From the NCBI RefSeq assembly GCF_009760925.1, contig NZ_VRLV01000001.1, positions 1 through 64,000 of the forward strand: a DNA stretch of 64,000 nt, in the 5' to 3' direction. The notes under the pieces are model-generated. The model saw only the letters and a program-made list of their open reading frames with translations. It was not told the origin of the DNA and searched no databases. Each line of letters starts with the position of its first letter. Position 1 is the first letter of the stretch. Shown in pieces: positions 8,652 through 16,263 of this stretch. Source of the DNA: Nonomuraea typhae (GTDB lineage: Bacteria; Actinomycetota; Actinomycetes; Streptosporangiales; Streptosporangiaceae). The position numbers were made by a program, and so were the translations under genes.

Positions 8652-9584
8652 TTATGGTGCGGTGCCGAAACCCGGATTTCTCACCAGCCAATCCTGGTAG
8701 ATGGTGCTGCGCCGTACGGAGTCTGCGTGGGCTGCCTTGGCCTGGGCGAGTACCCACGCGGGGTCGGGTGCGCCGGGATGGCGGCCGAGGAGTTGCCGCC
8801 AGCGCAAGGGGGCGCCGGCCAGGGGGATCTTCACCAGGCCCGCGGCCGGTAGGTGGGTGGCCTGGCAGAGGACGACGGCGCGGCCTACCTGGGCGAGGTG
8901 GGCGCAGGTGGCGACGTCGGTCTCGTAGATGGTGCCGGGGGTGAAGCCGGAGCGCGCGCAGGACATCGCGAAGCAGTCGGCGAAGCAGCCGTCGCCCGGG
9001 GTCACCGCCCATTGTTCGCCGGCCAGGTCGCCCAGTTCGACCTCCTTCTCCTCGGCGAGGCGGTGTTTGGCGCCCAGGAGGACGAAGACGGGGTCGACGC
9101 TGATCGTCTCCCATTCGAGGCCGCCGGTGGGGGCGCCGGCGTCGCCGCAGACGCCGATCAGCACGTAGTCGAGGCGGCCGAGGTCGGCCATGGTGGTGAG
9201 TTCGTGTTCCGACCAGGAGGTGTGGGTGGTGACGGGGCGTTCGGCGGCCAATCGGTCGACGAGTCCGCCGAGCACGGGCCCGTTCGTGGCGCCGATGCGG
9301 TAGCGCACGGAGGGGGTGCTGGCGAAGCGTAACGCCTCGTCCTGGAGTTCTTTGGCGGCCGGCAGCAGCACGCGGGCGCGTTCGAGCACCAGCTCGCCGA
9401 GGAGGGTTGGCCGGGCGCCGCGGCGGTCGCGTTCGAACAGGGCGCCGCCCAGCACCCTCTCGATGCGTTTGAGCTGGGCGGTCAGCGCCGGTTGCGCCAG
9501 GCCGAGGAGGTTCGCCGCCTTGCTCACACTGCCCGCGTCGGCCACGGCGCGGACGATCCTGAGGTGCCTGAGCTCGAGGTCCAT
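8652..9584 (-). CDS. LysR family transcriptional regulator
   Basis: This 310-residue protein has an N-terminal LysR winged helix-turn-helix (MDLELRHLRIVRAVADAGSV, SKAANLLGLAQPALTAQLKR, LGGALFERD) followed by a two-lobed effector-binding domain. The co-inducer is unknown. Three cysteines close together (GDGCFADCFAMSCARSG) in lobe two are unusual and might be redox- or metal-sensitive. It is divergent from the small winged-helix gene at 9708 across about 120 bases that contain a T-N11-A dyad, the normal arrangement for a LysR target. Confidence 0.9.
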   Translation of the reverse strand: MDLELRHLRIVRAVADAGSVSKAANLLGLAQPALTAQLKRIERVLGGALFERDRRGARPTLLGELVLERARVLLPAAKELQDEALRFASTPSVRYRIGATNGPVLGGLVDRLAAERPVTTHTSWSEHELTTMADLGRLDYVLIGVCGDAGAPTGGLEWETISVDPVFVLLGAKHRLAEEKEVELGDLAGEQWAVTPGDGCFADCFAMSCARSGFTPGTIYETDVATCAHLAQVGRAVVLCQATHLPAAGLVKIPLAGAPLRWRQLLGRHPGAPDPAWVLAQAKAAHADSVRRSTIYQDWLVRNPGFGTAP

Positions 9585-9628
9585 AACGGGAAGGTAAGAC
9601 GACCTTTCCAGGCTCGCAATGGGGATAA

Positions 9629-9643
9629 GTCAGGAAATATGAC
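9629..9643. promoter_or_regulatory. LysR-type operator candidate
   Basis: GTCAGGAAATATGAC is an inverted repeat (GTCA/TGAC) that fits the T-N11-A LysR box. It lies between the LysR start at 9584 and the divergent small gene at 9708. The assignment follows from position and family rule. Confidence 0.5.
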
Positions 9644-9707
9644 AGATATTGTCGGGGCGCTCCTTGGGTAGGGGAGTTAAGCACGACTATACGCGGAGGA
9701 ACGCCAC

Positions 9708-9941
9708 ATGAATGGTCATGACGTGCAAGCTCTGTCTGACACCGACATTCACATCTACGAAGCGGTGGCGTCACTTGCCATCGACGCCCACCGGGCCACT
9801 CTCGAGGAGGTGACCGAATCCAGCGGACTCGACGAGCAGCAGGTACGGCGCAGCCTGGCCACCCTGGTCGCCAACGGCCACATCCTGCCCCGCGGCGACG
9901 GGTTCGTCCTCGGCGCCCACGACTTCGGCGTGGATTACTGA
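9708..9941 (+). CDS. Small winged-helix-like protein
   Basis: This 77-residue protein follows a good ribosome site (CGGAGGAAC) ahead of ATG 9708. It reads as a compact helix-turn-helix: ATLEEVTESSGLDEQQVRRS (helices 2 and 3), then LATLVANGHILPRGDGFVLG (helix and beta-wing), ending GAHDFGVDY. The size and pattern resemble stand-alone MarR/Rrf2-like winged helices. It could be a small DNA-binding protein controlled by the divergent LysR regulator. Its stop codon overlaps the first unit of a tandem hairpin array. Confidence 0.7.
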   Translation: MNGHDVQALSDTDIHIYEAVASLAIDAHRATLEEVTESSGLDEQQVRRSLATLVANGHILPRGDGFVLGAHDFGVDY

Positions 9942-10032
9942 GAAGCGCCCCGCCTGCTGAGAGGCGCTCCGCCTGCTGAGAGGCGCTCCGCCTGCTGAGA
10001 GGCGCTCCGCCTGCTGAGAAGCGCCCTGACCG
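9938..10032. repeat. Five tandem 19-bp hairpin-forming repeats
   Basis: Five head-to-tail units of CTGAGAGGCGCTCCGCCTG (outer units slightly diverged) run from the stop codon of the small gene to just before the stop of the convergent gene at 10047. Each central unit contains the perfect stem AGGCG/CGCCT with a three-base loop. The array sits exactly between two converging transcripts, so it may act as a bidirectional terminator or mRNA end protector. Confidence 0.85.
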
Positions 10033-10046
10033 CTGAGGTGTCCCGG

Positions 10047-10712
10047 CTACTGAAGGGCCCTCAGCACTGCCGCCTGCTCGGCCGTGGCCCCGGCCGCCCG
10101 CTGGGCCGCGGCCTCCTCCGGCCCGAGCCCGGCGGCGCACCAGGCGGCCACCTCCTCCAGCGGCACCGCCCCCCACCACGCGGCCAGCACCTCCATCACG
10201 CTCCCGCGCACCTCGCCCGCGGCGAACCCCATGGCCCGATAAAGCTCGGCCTGCGCCGGCGGCACCCCCCGCCGCGCCCACGCGCCCGCCTCGCCGCCGT
10301 CCCAGCCCGCGTCGGCGTAGGCCCGCGCCACCTCCACCGGCACCCCGGCCCGCAGCAGCGCACGCAGCGCATCCGCCCGCTCGGGCGTGAACTCCTGCAG
10401 CGGTACCCCCAGCCGCACCGCCAGCCGCCCCAGCGCCCCGACCCGGTGCGGCCGTTCACCGAGCAGCCCGCGCACGGCCGCCTCCCCGGCTGTAACGCCG
10501 TGCTCCCGCCACCGGACCGCCTCCCTGGGCGTCATCCCGCCCCGCTGCCAGGTGAGGACGGTCTCGGGCGTCGCCCCGGCGGTGCCCCACAGCCTGGCCT
10601 CGCCCGGAGAACCGACCCCGGCCGCCCGCCAGGCCGCCGCCTCCTCCGGCTCGAACCCGGCCCGCCGCCACCGCCGCGTCTCTCCCTGCGTGAATCCCTC
10701 CCACGAGCTCAT
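10047..10712 (-). CDS. 13-residue helical-repeat protein of the MoxR/VWA operon
   Basis: This 221-residue protein is built almost wholly from a degenerate 13-residue motif of the form G-x-x-P-x-E-A-x-x-W-R-x-A. Examples are GFEPEEAAAWRAA, GMTPREAVRWREH, GLGPEEAAAQRAA and GATAEQAAVLRAL, with about twelve copies interrupted by a non-repeat stretch near residues 85-115. The pattern predicts stacked short helices. Its ATG overlaps the stop of the VWA gene (ATGA), so it is translationally coupled. No catalytic motif is present. It may be a scaffold or adaptor for the ATPase/VWA pair, and that role is inferred only from context. Confidence 0.8.
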   Translation of the reverse strand: MSSWEGFTQGETRRWRRAGFEPEEAAAWRAAGVGSPGEARLWGTAGATPETVLTWQRGGMTPREAVRWREHGVTAGEAAVRGLLGERPHRVGALGRLAVRLGVPLQEFTPERADALRALLRAGVPVEVARAYADAGWDGGEAGAWARRGVPPAQAELYRAMGFAAGEVRGSVMEVLAAWWGAVPLEEVAAWCAAGLGPEEAAAQRAAGATAEQAAVLRALQ

Positions 10713-11794
10713 GCGGCCACCTCGACGACGTGCGCCCACGAGGGAACGGAGGCGGGTGAGAAGAGACAGACCACCACCGGGTACCGCGGCCGCCGCTGCG
10801 GCCAGGGCGTCGCACCGTCCGTCAGAACGACGGCCAGATCGGGACGGAGCGTGCCGGCCGCCGCCAGCCCCTCCCGCAGGTCGGTCCCCCCGCCACCGAT
10901 CAGCCGGACGTCGGCCGCCCGCCGTACCCGCTGCGGGGGATGGGCGGCGGCGTCGCAGCAGATCACGTCCACCTGAGCGGCGCCCGCGCGCAGCACCCCG
11001 TCTACCTCGCCCAGCACACGGCGCAGCTCGGGCTCGCGCACGCTGCCCGAGGTGTCCGCGATCACCGCCACCCGGGGGAGGGGCCGCACCATCGACGGCA
11101 GCACGACGTCGGGGAGCTGCCGCCGCGAGGGCCGCCGGTAGCTGTGGTCGAGCCGGCCGCCGGAGCGCGCGAGGCCGTGCCGTACCAGCGTGGCCAGCAG
11201 CGCCCGCCAGTCCACGGACGGCCGCAGCACCTCCTCGGCCCACCGCCGCCATCCGCCGGGCACGCCGGCGCGGGCCGCCTCGATCTCGGCGGCCACCGCG
11301 CGGACCAGCAGCGTGCGTTCCACGTCGCTCAGCGCGCCGGCGGCGGTGTACGGCGGCGCCGGGCAGGCCACGAGGTCTTCTGGCGGGTCGATCAGGTCGA
11401 GGAGCGGGAGGTACTGCTCGGCCAGGAGGCCCGCCGGCAGGCCCAGCGTCTCGGGGGAGACGGCGGGGAAGGGGGCCTCGGGCAGGTCGTCGTTGACCTC
11501 GGCGTCGGCGGCGAGGTTCCAGGCGCCGTCCCGGGCTCGGGCGTGGTGGTCGCGGAGCAGGTGGCCGACGTGGTGGAGCAGCCACCAGCCGGCCTGCTCG
11601 GCGGGCAGGTCAACGGTGACGTGCACGTTCCAGTTCGCGTCCACGGTCATGGCGGCTTTGCCGCCCTCGTGCGCGTTCCAGTTCGCGTCCGAGCCCAGGA
11701 CCCCGTCGTGCTCGACGGCCCTCAGGGCGAACAGCGCCGAGGCCAGGTAGGGGGCGCGGGTGAGAGCCCACAGGCGGGCGGCGGCGAGGTTCAC
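10709..11794 (-). CDS. VWA-like / DUF2201 putative metallopeptidase-domain protein
   Basis: This 361-residue protein starts at GTG 11794, overlapping the ATPase stop. The N-terminal half carries WWLLHHVGHLLRDHH, a degenerate HExxH in which the Glu is His, as in DUF2201-type domains. The C-terminal half is a von Willebrand A-like fold with an intact MIDAS: DTSGS (about 245), GGTDLREGL (about 305) and VVLTDG. In MoxR/VWA systems the ATPase and VWA protein act as a chaperone pair that loads cofactors or remodels a client. The client here is unknown. Confidence 0.85.
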   Translation of the reverse strand: MNLAAARLWALTRAPYLASALFALRAVEHDGVLGSDANWNAHEGGKAAMTVDANWNVHVTVDLPAEQAGWWLLHHVGHLLRDHHARARDGAWNLAADAEVNDDLPEAPFPAVSPETLGLPAGLLAEQYLPLLDLIDPPEDLVACPAPPYTAAGALSDVERTLLVRAVAAEIEAARAGVPGGWRRWAEEVLRPSVDWRALLATLVRHGLARSGGRLDHSYRRPSRRQLPDVVLPSMVRPLPRVAVIADTSGSVREPELRRVLGEVDGVLRAGAAQVDVICCDAAAHPPQRVRRAADVRLIGGGGTDLREGLAAAGTLRPDLAVVLTDGATPWPQRRPRYPVVVCLFSPASVPSWAHVVEVAA

Positions 11795-12840
11795 GGCATC
11801 AGCCCGGCGGCGCGCAGGATCGGGGCCAGTTCCAGCATCGCGGACGGCAGCGGCGTGCCCTCCGGCCGCCGGCCGGCCAGGGAGCGCGCGGCTCCGGCGG
11901 CCACGTCGGGGGTGGACCGGGCGACCCGCGCCACCAGCGCCCAGGCCCGCTGCCACGCCTCCCCGCCGCCGTCGGCCGTCACGTGCGCGACCACGGACCC
12001 CAGGACGGCGTGCAGCCGATCCACCCGGTCCGGCAGCGGCGCGGCGGGGTCGGACAACAGGGTCTCGGGATCGGGCAGGTCGAGATCCCGCACCCAGGAC
12101 AGCAGCTCGAACCCGGCGGCCTCGCCCACCGCGCCGATCACGAGTTCGGCTCTGGCCCGTTCGTCGTGGGCGGCGCAGGCCAGCGCGGTGGCGGCCAGCT
12201 CCCAGGTCCGCGGGCTGGGCCAGGCGCGGGCGGGCTCGTCGGGTACGGCCAGCACGAGGGCCGGCCGTACCCGCAGGAACGCCCCCACGAGCGCCCGCGC
12301 CGCGGCCAGGGAGGCGGGCGCCGGCGGGTCGATCGGGCCCGCGTCCGGTACGGCGAAGCCGCTCGCGAACCCGTCGGCCACCCTGGCGGCGCTGACCTCC
12401 CAGTCCAGGTGCACGAACCGGTTGGCCAGCGGGGCGGAGAGCTCCCAGCCGTCGGCGGCCAGGGCGGGCGGGTTGGCCGCGGCCACGATCCGCACCTCGG
12501 GGGGTAGTTCCAGGTCGCCCACGACGCGTTCCAGCACGACCCGCAACATGGCCGCCTGGACGGCCGGCGGCGCGGTGGTCAGCTCGTCGAGGAAGAGGAT
12601 GCCCTCGCCGGTGGCGGCCAGCCGTTCCGCCCAGCGGGGCGGTGCGAACCAGGTGGCGCCCTCACGGACGACGGGCAGTCCGGCGAAGTCGCTGGGTTCC
12701 CTGACCGAGCCGACGACCACTTCGACGGGCAGTCCGAGGTGCCTGCCGAGGGCGAGGACGGCCGAGGTCTTGCCCGTTCCCGGCGGTCCCCACAGGATAA
12801 CCGGCAGGTTCGCCCCCACCGCCAGTGCCAGTGCGTGCAT
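11791..12840 (-). CDS. MoxR-type AAA+ ATPase
   Basis: This 349-residue AAA+ protein has Walker A GPPGTGKT (about residues 18-25), Walker B GILFLDE (about 88-94), a sensor-1-like IVAAANPP and an arginine-finger region LANRFVHLDW. The ATG follows AAGGGGG at good spacing. Unlike classical MoxR of about 320 residues, the C-terminal part is extended. It is the first gene of a three-gene operon with four-base overlaps, downstream of twin inverted repeats that probably control it. It is expected to hydrolyse ATP to remodel a protein complex with the VWA partner. Confidence 0.9.
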   Translation of the reverse strand: MHALALAVGANLPVILWGPPGTGKTSAVLALGRHLGLPVEVVVGSVREPSDFAGLPVVREGATWFAPPRWAERLAATGEGILFLDELTTAPPAVQAAMLRVVLERVVGDLELPPEVRIVAAANPPALAADGWELSAPLANRFVHLDWEVSAARVADGFASGFAVPDAGPIDPPAPASLAAARALVGAFLRVRPALVLAVPDEPARAWPSPRTWELAATALACAAHDERARAELVIGAVGEAAGFELLSWVRDLDLPDPETLLSDPAAPLPDRVDRLHAVLGSVVAHVTADGGGEAWQRAWALVARVARSTPDVAAGAARSLAGRRPEGTPLPSAMLELAPILRAAGLMP

Positions 12841-12856
12841 GTGTGCCCCCTTCGTG

Positions 12857-12898
12857 CGTCAACGTACATTGACGATCGTACGTCAACGTAGATTGACG
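12857..12898. promoter_or_regulatory. Twin inverted-repeat operators before the MoxR operon
   Basis: Two near-identical sites, CGTCAACGTACATTGACG (12857-12874) and CGTCAACGTAGATTGACG (12881-12898), each have perfect six-base arms CGTCAA/TTGACG and a six-base spacer. Their centres are 24 bases apart. The nearer site is 17 bases before the ATPase start. The TTGACG arms could double as -35 elements. The cognate regulator is not evident in the window. Confidence 0.75.
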
Positions 12899-12910
12899 CG
12901 CGGGGGTCTG

Positions 12911-13837
12911 TCAAACCTCCAGCACGAGCTTGCCGACGAAGTCCGCCGCCTCCATCACCTCCTGCGCCTTGGCCGCCTCCGCCAGTGGGAAGACCCGGTC
13001 CACGTGCGGGGTCAGCACCTCGGCCAGTTCCGCGAGGGAGGCGTGGTCGGGCTCGACCTGGAAGCGCCGCCATCGCACGCCCCGCTCGGTGTAGCGGGCG
13101 CCGGTCTCGTCGCTGATGTTGGCCGCGCCCAGGTAGGCGCCGCCCTCCTTGACCAGCGGGATCGAGCGCTCGGGGTAGTCGCCGCCGGCGAGGTCGAAGA
13201 CGATGTCCACCGGCTCGACCACTGAGGCGAAGTCCACGGCGCGGTAGTCGACGACCTCGTCGGCGCCCATCCGCCGGACGAAGTCGTGCTTGCCCGCGCT
13301 GGCCGTGCCGATGACGTACGCGCCCCGGAGCTTGGCCAGCTGGACCACCAGGTGGCCGACCCCGCCCGCCGCCGCGTGCACCAGGACGCGCCGGCCGGGC
13401 CGTACGTCCCAGGAGTCCTCGAAGCCCTGCCAGGCCGTGAGCCCGGACATCGGCAGCGCGGCCGCCTGCACGTGGCTGAGCCGGGCGGGCTTGCGGGCGA
13501 ACTGCCGGGGCCTGGCCACCACGTACTCGGCGTAGGCGTTGGCCCGGAGCGGGAAGTTGAGCATGCCGAACACTTCGTCGCCGGGGACGAACCTGCCCAC
13601 ATAGCCGCCGACCGCCTCCACGACGCCCGAGACGTCGAAGCCGGGAGTGATCGGGAGGGTGTTCCAGCGCGGCGGATACGGACCGCGGCGCAACTTCCAG
13701 TCGGGCGGGTTGACGCCGGCCGCGTGCACCCTGACCAGCACCTCATGGGACTCGGGGACGGGCTTGTCGCCCTGGACGAGCTCGAGCACTTCGGGTCCGC
13801 CGAAAGAGCGGTAAACGATCTGTCGCATGCCGGCCAT
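12911..13837 (-). CDS. Medium-chain NADPH-dependent oxidoreductase (quinone-reductase type)
   Basis: This 308-residue zinc-independent MDR protein has the GroES-like N-terminal domain (VLVRVHAAGVNPPDWKLRRG, GFDVSGVVEAVG) and a Rossmann domain with VLVHAAAGGVGHLVVQLAK, where AAxGGVG is the NADPH motif. Catalytic zinc cysteines are absent, as in quinone oxidoreductases and enoyl reductases. The start could also be the ATG three codons in (13828). It is divergent from the HxlR regulator at 13896, a very common pairing for electrophile- or quinone-responsive reductases. It lies 70 bases upstream of the MoxR operon on the same strand. Confidence 0.9.
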   Translation of the reverse strand: MAGMRQIVYRSFGGPEVLELVQGDKPVPESHEVLVRVHAAGVNPPDWKLRRGPYPPRWNTLPITPGFDVSGVVEAVGGYVGRFVPGDEVFGMLNFPLRANAYAEYVVARPRQFARKPARLSHVQAAALPMSGLTAWQGFEDSWDVRPGRRVLVHAAAGGVGHLVVQLAKLRGAYVIGTASAGKHDFVRRMGADEVVDYRAVDFASVVEPVDIVFDLAGGDYPERSIPLVKEGGAYLGAANISDETGARYTERGVRWRRFQVEPDHASLAELAEVLTPHVDRVFPLAEAAKAQEVMEAADFVGKLVLEV

Positions 13838-13878
13838 GCTCGTCGTTCAAGGTATCGGTTGTGAAGAAGGCACCTGGT

Positions 13879-13904
13879 TGGTATTCAGGTACCTGATGGA
13901 TACC
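13879..13904. promoter_or_regulatory. Palindrome at the HxlR start, likely autoregulatory site
   Basis: CAGGTACCTG (13886-13895) is a perfect ten-base palindrome ending directly at the HxlR ATG. It is nested in a wider repeat, GGTAT on the left and ATACC on the right. It sits between the divergent reductase and regulator, where HxlR proteins usually bind. Confidence 0.5.
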
Positions 13905-14324
13905 ACCTTTCCCGACCTCAGGCAGTACGGCGGCGCCGACGCGTTCCTGGAGGCGTGCAAACCCCGCGCGATCCTCGACATGCTGACCGGCAAGTGGAGC
14001 ACCCTGGTCATGGGCGCGCTGCTCGACGGCCCGCGGCGCTTCAACGAGCTGCGCAGGATACTCGACGGCATCACCCAGAAGATGCTCAGCCAGACCCTGC
14101 GCAGCCTGGAGCGCGACGGCATCGTCACCAGGACCGTCTACCCGACGATCCCGCCGCGCGTGGACTACGAGCTGACCCCGCTCGGCCGCAGTGCGGGCGG
14201 CCTGCTCATGGCCATCGCCGACTGGTCGAACCAGCACGCCGACGACGTCTTCGCCGCCCGCCGCGCCTACGACGAGCGTGCCGCGGAGCCGGTCCAGCCG
14301 GTTCTACCCAAGATCCCGATATAG
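13896..14324 (+). CDS. HxlR family transcriptional regulator
   Basis: This 142-residue winged helix contains the family signature ILDMLTGKWSTLVMGALLDG followed by RRFNELRRILDGITQKMLSQ, LRSLERDGIV and PPRVDYELTPLG. An early Cys (EACKPRAIL) is positioned like the redox-sensing Cys of the HypR/QorR/YodB type. The start is set at ATG 13896. The frame is open further upstream, but that part would overlap the divergent reductase. No ribosome site precedes this ATG, so a leaderless transcript is possible. Probable target: the neighbouring reductase. Confidence 0.88.
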   Translation: MDTTFPDLRQYGGADAFLEACKPRAILDMLTGKWSTLVMGALLDGPRRFNELRRILDGITQKMLSQTLRSLERDGIVTRTVYPTIPPRVDYELTPLGRSAGGLLMAIADWSNQHADDVFAARRAYDERAAEPVQPVLPKIPI

Positions 14325-14366
14325 CCCGGCAAAGGTGTAGCAAGCCCGCGCGCCCGCCCGGTCGCC

Positions 14367-15488
14367 ATGGGTACGGCTCGCCGTGTGAAAGCACAGGTCA
14401 TCGGCGGTCTGCTGGCCGTCATGGGGTTGGCGGCGGCGTGCGGCACGGCCGGTCAGTCGGGCGGCGCCGCCTCCGGCAGCCCGAGCGCGATCGGCACCGT
14501 GGAGCAGGGCTTCAAGATCGGCCTGCTGCTTCCCGAGTCGAAGACGGCCCGCTACGAGAAGTTCGACCGCCCCTACATCACCGCGAACATCAAGAGCCTC
14601 TGCCCCAAGTGCGAGGTCGTCTACAACAACGCCAACCAGGACCCGAACCTGCAACAGCAGCAGGTGGACACCATGCTGACCAACGGCGTGAAGGTCCTCA
14701 TCGTGGACGCGGTGGACGCCAAGGCCATCGCCGCGGCCGTCAAGAAGGCCACGGACCAGGGCGCCAAGGTGGTCGCCTACGACCGCCTGGCCGGCGGGCC
14801 GGTGGACGCCTACACCTCCTTCGACAACCTGCAGGTCGGCAAGATGCAGGGGCAGGCGCTGCTGGACGCCCTCAAGGCCGGCGGCGACCCCAAGCGCGGC
14901 CCGATCGTCATGATCAACGGCTCGCCCACCGACCCGAACGCCACCGAGTACAAGAAGGGCGCCCACGCGGTGCTCGACGGCCAGGTGAGCATCGGCAAGG
15001 AGTACGACACCCCGGACTGGAGCCCCGACCAGGCCAACACCGAGGCCAACGGCGCCTTCACCGCGCTCGGCGCGCAGAACGTCATCGGCGTCTACGCCGC
15101 CAACGACGGCATGGCCGGGGGCGCGGCCAAGGCGATGCAGAACTCGGGCGTCAAGCCGGGCACCCCGCTGACCGGCCAGGACGCCGAGCTCGCCGCCATC
15201 CAGCGCCTCCTGCTCGGCACCCAGACCATGACGATCTACAAGCCGATCAAGCCCGAGGCGGAGAACGCGGCCAAGATGGCGATCGCGCTCGCCACCGGCC
15301 AGGCTCCCCAGGGCACCACCACGGTGGACAACGGGACCAGCGCCGCCATCCCCGCCCAGATCATCACGCCGATCGTGGTCACCAAGGACAACGTCGAGGA
15401 CACGGTCGTCAAGGACGGCTTCTGGTCCGTCGCCGAGATCTGCACCCCGCAGGTCCGGGCCGCCTGCAAGGCCGCCGGGCTGGAGTGA
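14367..15488 (+). CDS. Sugar ABC transporter substrate-binding lipoprotein (xylose/ribose type)
   Basis: This 373-residue protein has a lipoprotein signal (VIGGLLAVMGLAAACGT, lipobox LAAAC). The type-1 periplasmic-binding fold follows: FKIGLLLPESKTARYEKFD, VKVLIVDAVDAKAIAAAVKK, VVAYDRLAGG, YTSFDNLQVGKMQGQ, GVYAANDGMAGGA and PLTGQDAELAAIQRLL. Motif order matches XylF-like D-xylose/multiple-monosaccharide receptors. Cysteines near residues 78/81 and at the C-terminus may form disulfides. It is the first gene of a three-gene import operon. GTG 14385 is an alternative start. Confidence 0.9.
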   Translation: MGTARRVKAQVIGGLLAVMGLAAACGTAGQSGGAASGSPSAIGTVEQGFKIGLLLPESKTARYEKFDRPYITANIKSLCPKCEVVYNNANQDPNLQQQQVDTMLTNGVKVLIVDAVDAKAIAAAVKKATDQGAKVVAYDRLAGGPVDAYTSFDNLQVGKMQGQALLDALKAGGDPKRGPIVMINGSPTDPNATEYKKGAHAVLDGQVSIGKEYDTPDWSPDQANTEANGAFTALGAQNVIGVYAANDGMAGGAAKAMQNSGVKPGTPLTGQDAELAAIQRLLLGTQTMTIYKPIKPEAENAAKMAIALATGQAPQGTTTVDNGTSAAIPAQIITPIVVTKDNVEDTVVKDGFWSVAEICTPQVRAACKAAGLE

Positions 15489-15489
15489 C

Positions 15490-16263
15490 GTGGCCCCGGT
15501 CCTGGCCCTGGAGGGCGTCTCCAAGCGCTTCGGCGCCGTGCAGGCGCTCACGGACGTCGCGCTCGAGGTCAACGCCGGCGAGGTGGTCGCCCTCGTCGGC
15601 GACAACGGCGCCGGCAAGTCCACGATGATCAAGGTCATCGCCGGGGTCGGCCCGCCCGACGCGGGGCAGATCCGCTGGGAGGGGCGGCCGGTCACCATCC
15701 ACAGCCCGGGCGAGGCCCAGGCCCTCGGCATCGCCACCGTCTACCAGGACCTCGCGCTCTGCGACAACCTCGACGTGGTCGGCAACCTGTTCCTCGGCAA
15801 CGAGCTCAGGCACTTCGGCGTGCTCGACGAGGTGACGATGGAGAAACGCTCGCGCGACCTGCTCAACACGCTCTCCATCAAGATCCCGAGCGTGCGCATC
15901 CCGGTCGCCTCGCTCTCCGGCGGCCAGCGCCAGACCGTCGCCATCTCCCGCTCGCTGCTGGGCGAGCCCAAGGTCGTCCTGCTGGACGAGCCCACCGCCG
16001 CCCTCGGCGTCGAGCAGACCGCCCAGGTGCTCGACCTGGTCGAACGGCTGCGCGCCCAAGGGCTCGGCGTCATCCTGATCAGCCACAACATGGTCGACGT
16101 CAAGGCGGTCGCCGACCGCATCGCCGTCCTGCGGCTGGGCCGCAACAACGGCGTCTTCGAGGCGCGCGCCACCAGCCAGGAAGAGATCATCGCCGCGATC
16201 ACCGGCGCGACCGACAACGCGGTCTCCCGGCGGCAGCGCCGCGCCGGCGAGGGGGACACGTGA
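15490..16263 (+). CDS. Sugar ABC transporter ATP-binding protein
   Basis: This 257-residue protein starts at GTG 15490, one base after the upstream stop. It carries a single nucleotide-binding domain: Walker A GDNGAGKST, Q-loop VYQDLAL, ABC signature LSGGQRQ, Walker B VVLLDEPTAALG and the switch ISHNMV. Many sugar importers of this class use a fused double ATPase of about 500 residues. This is the half-length form seen in some actinobacterial xylose-type systems, so it should act as a homodimer. The C-terminus is Arg-rich. Confidence 0.92.
   Translation: MAPVLALEGVSKRFGAVQALTDVALEVNAGEVVALVGDNGAGKSTMIKVIAGVGPPDAGQIRWEGRPVTIHSPGEAQALGIATVYQDLALCDNLDVVGNLFLGNELRHFGVLDEVTMEKRSRDLLNTLSIKIPSVRIPVASLSGGQRQTVAISRSLLGEPKVVLLDEPTAALGVEQTAQVLDLVERLRAQGLGVILISHNMVDVKAVADRIAVLRLGRNNGVFEARATSQEEIIAAITGATDNAVSRRQRRAGEGDT

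Noticed and set aside
9938..10032. Tandem 19-bp repeats as a possible CRISPR array
   Set aside because: Units abut with no spacers and there are no cas genes.
8644..10281. Long reverse ORF of 545 codons across the LysR gene
   Set aside because: Arg/Pro/Gly-rich composition in a different frame from the well-supported LysR gene and the small winged-helix gene; a GC-skew shadow.
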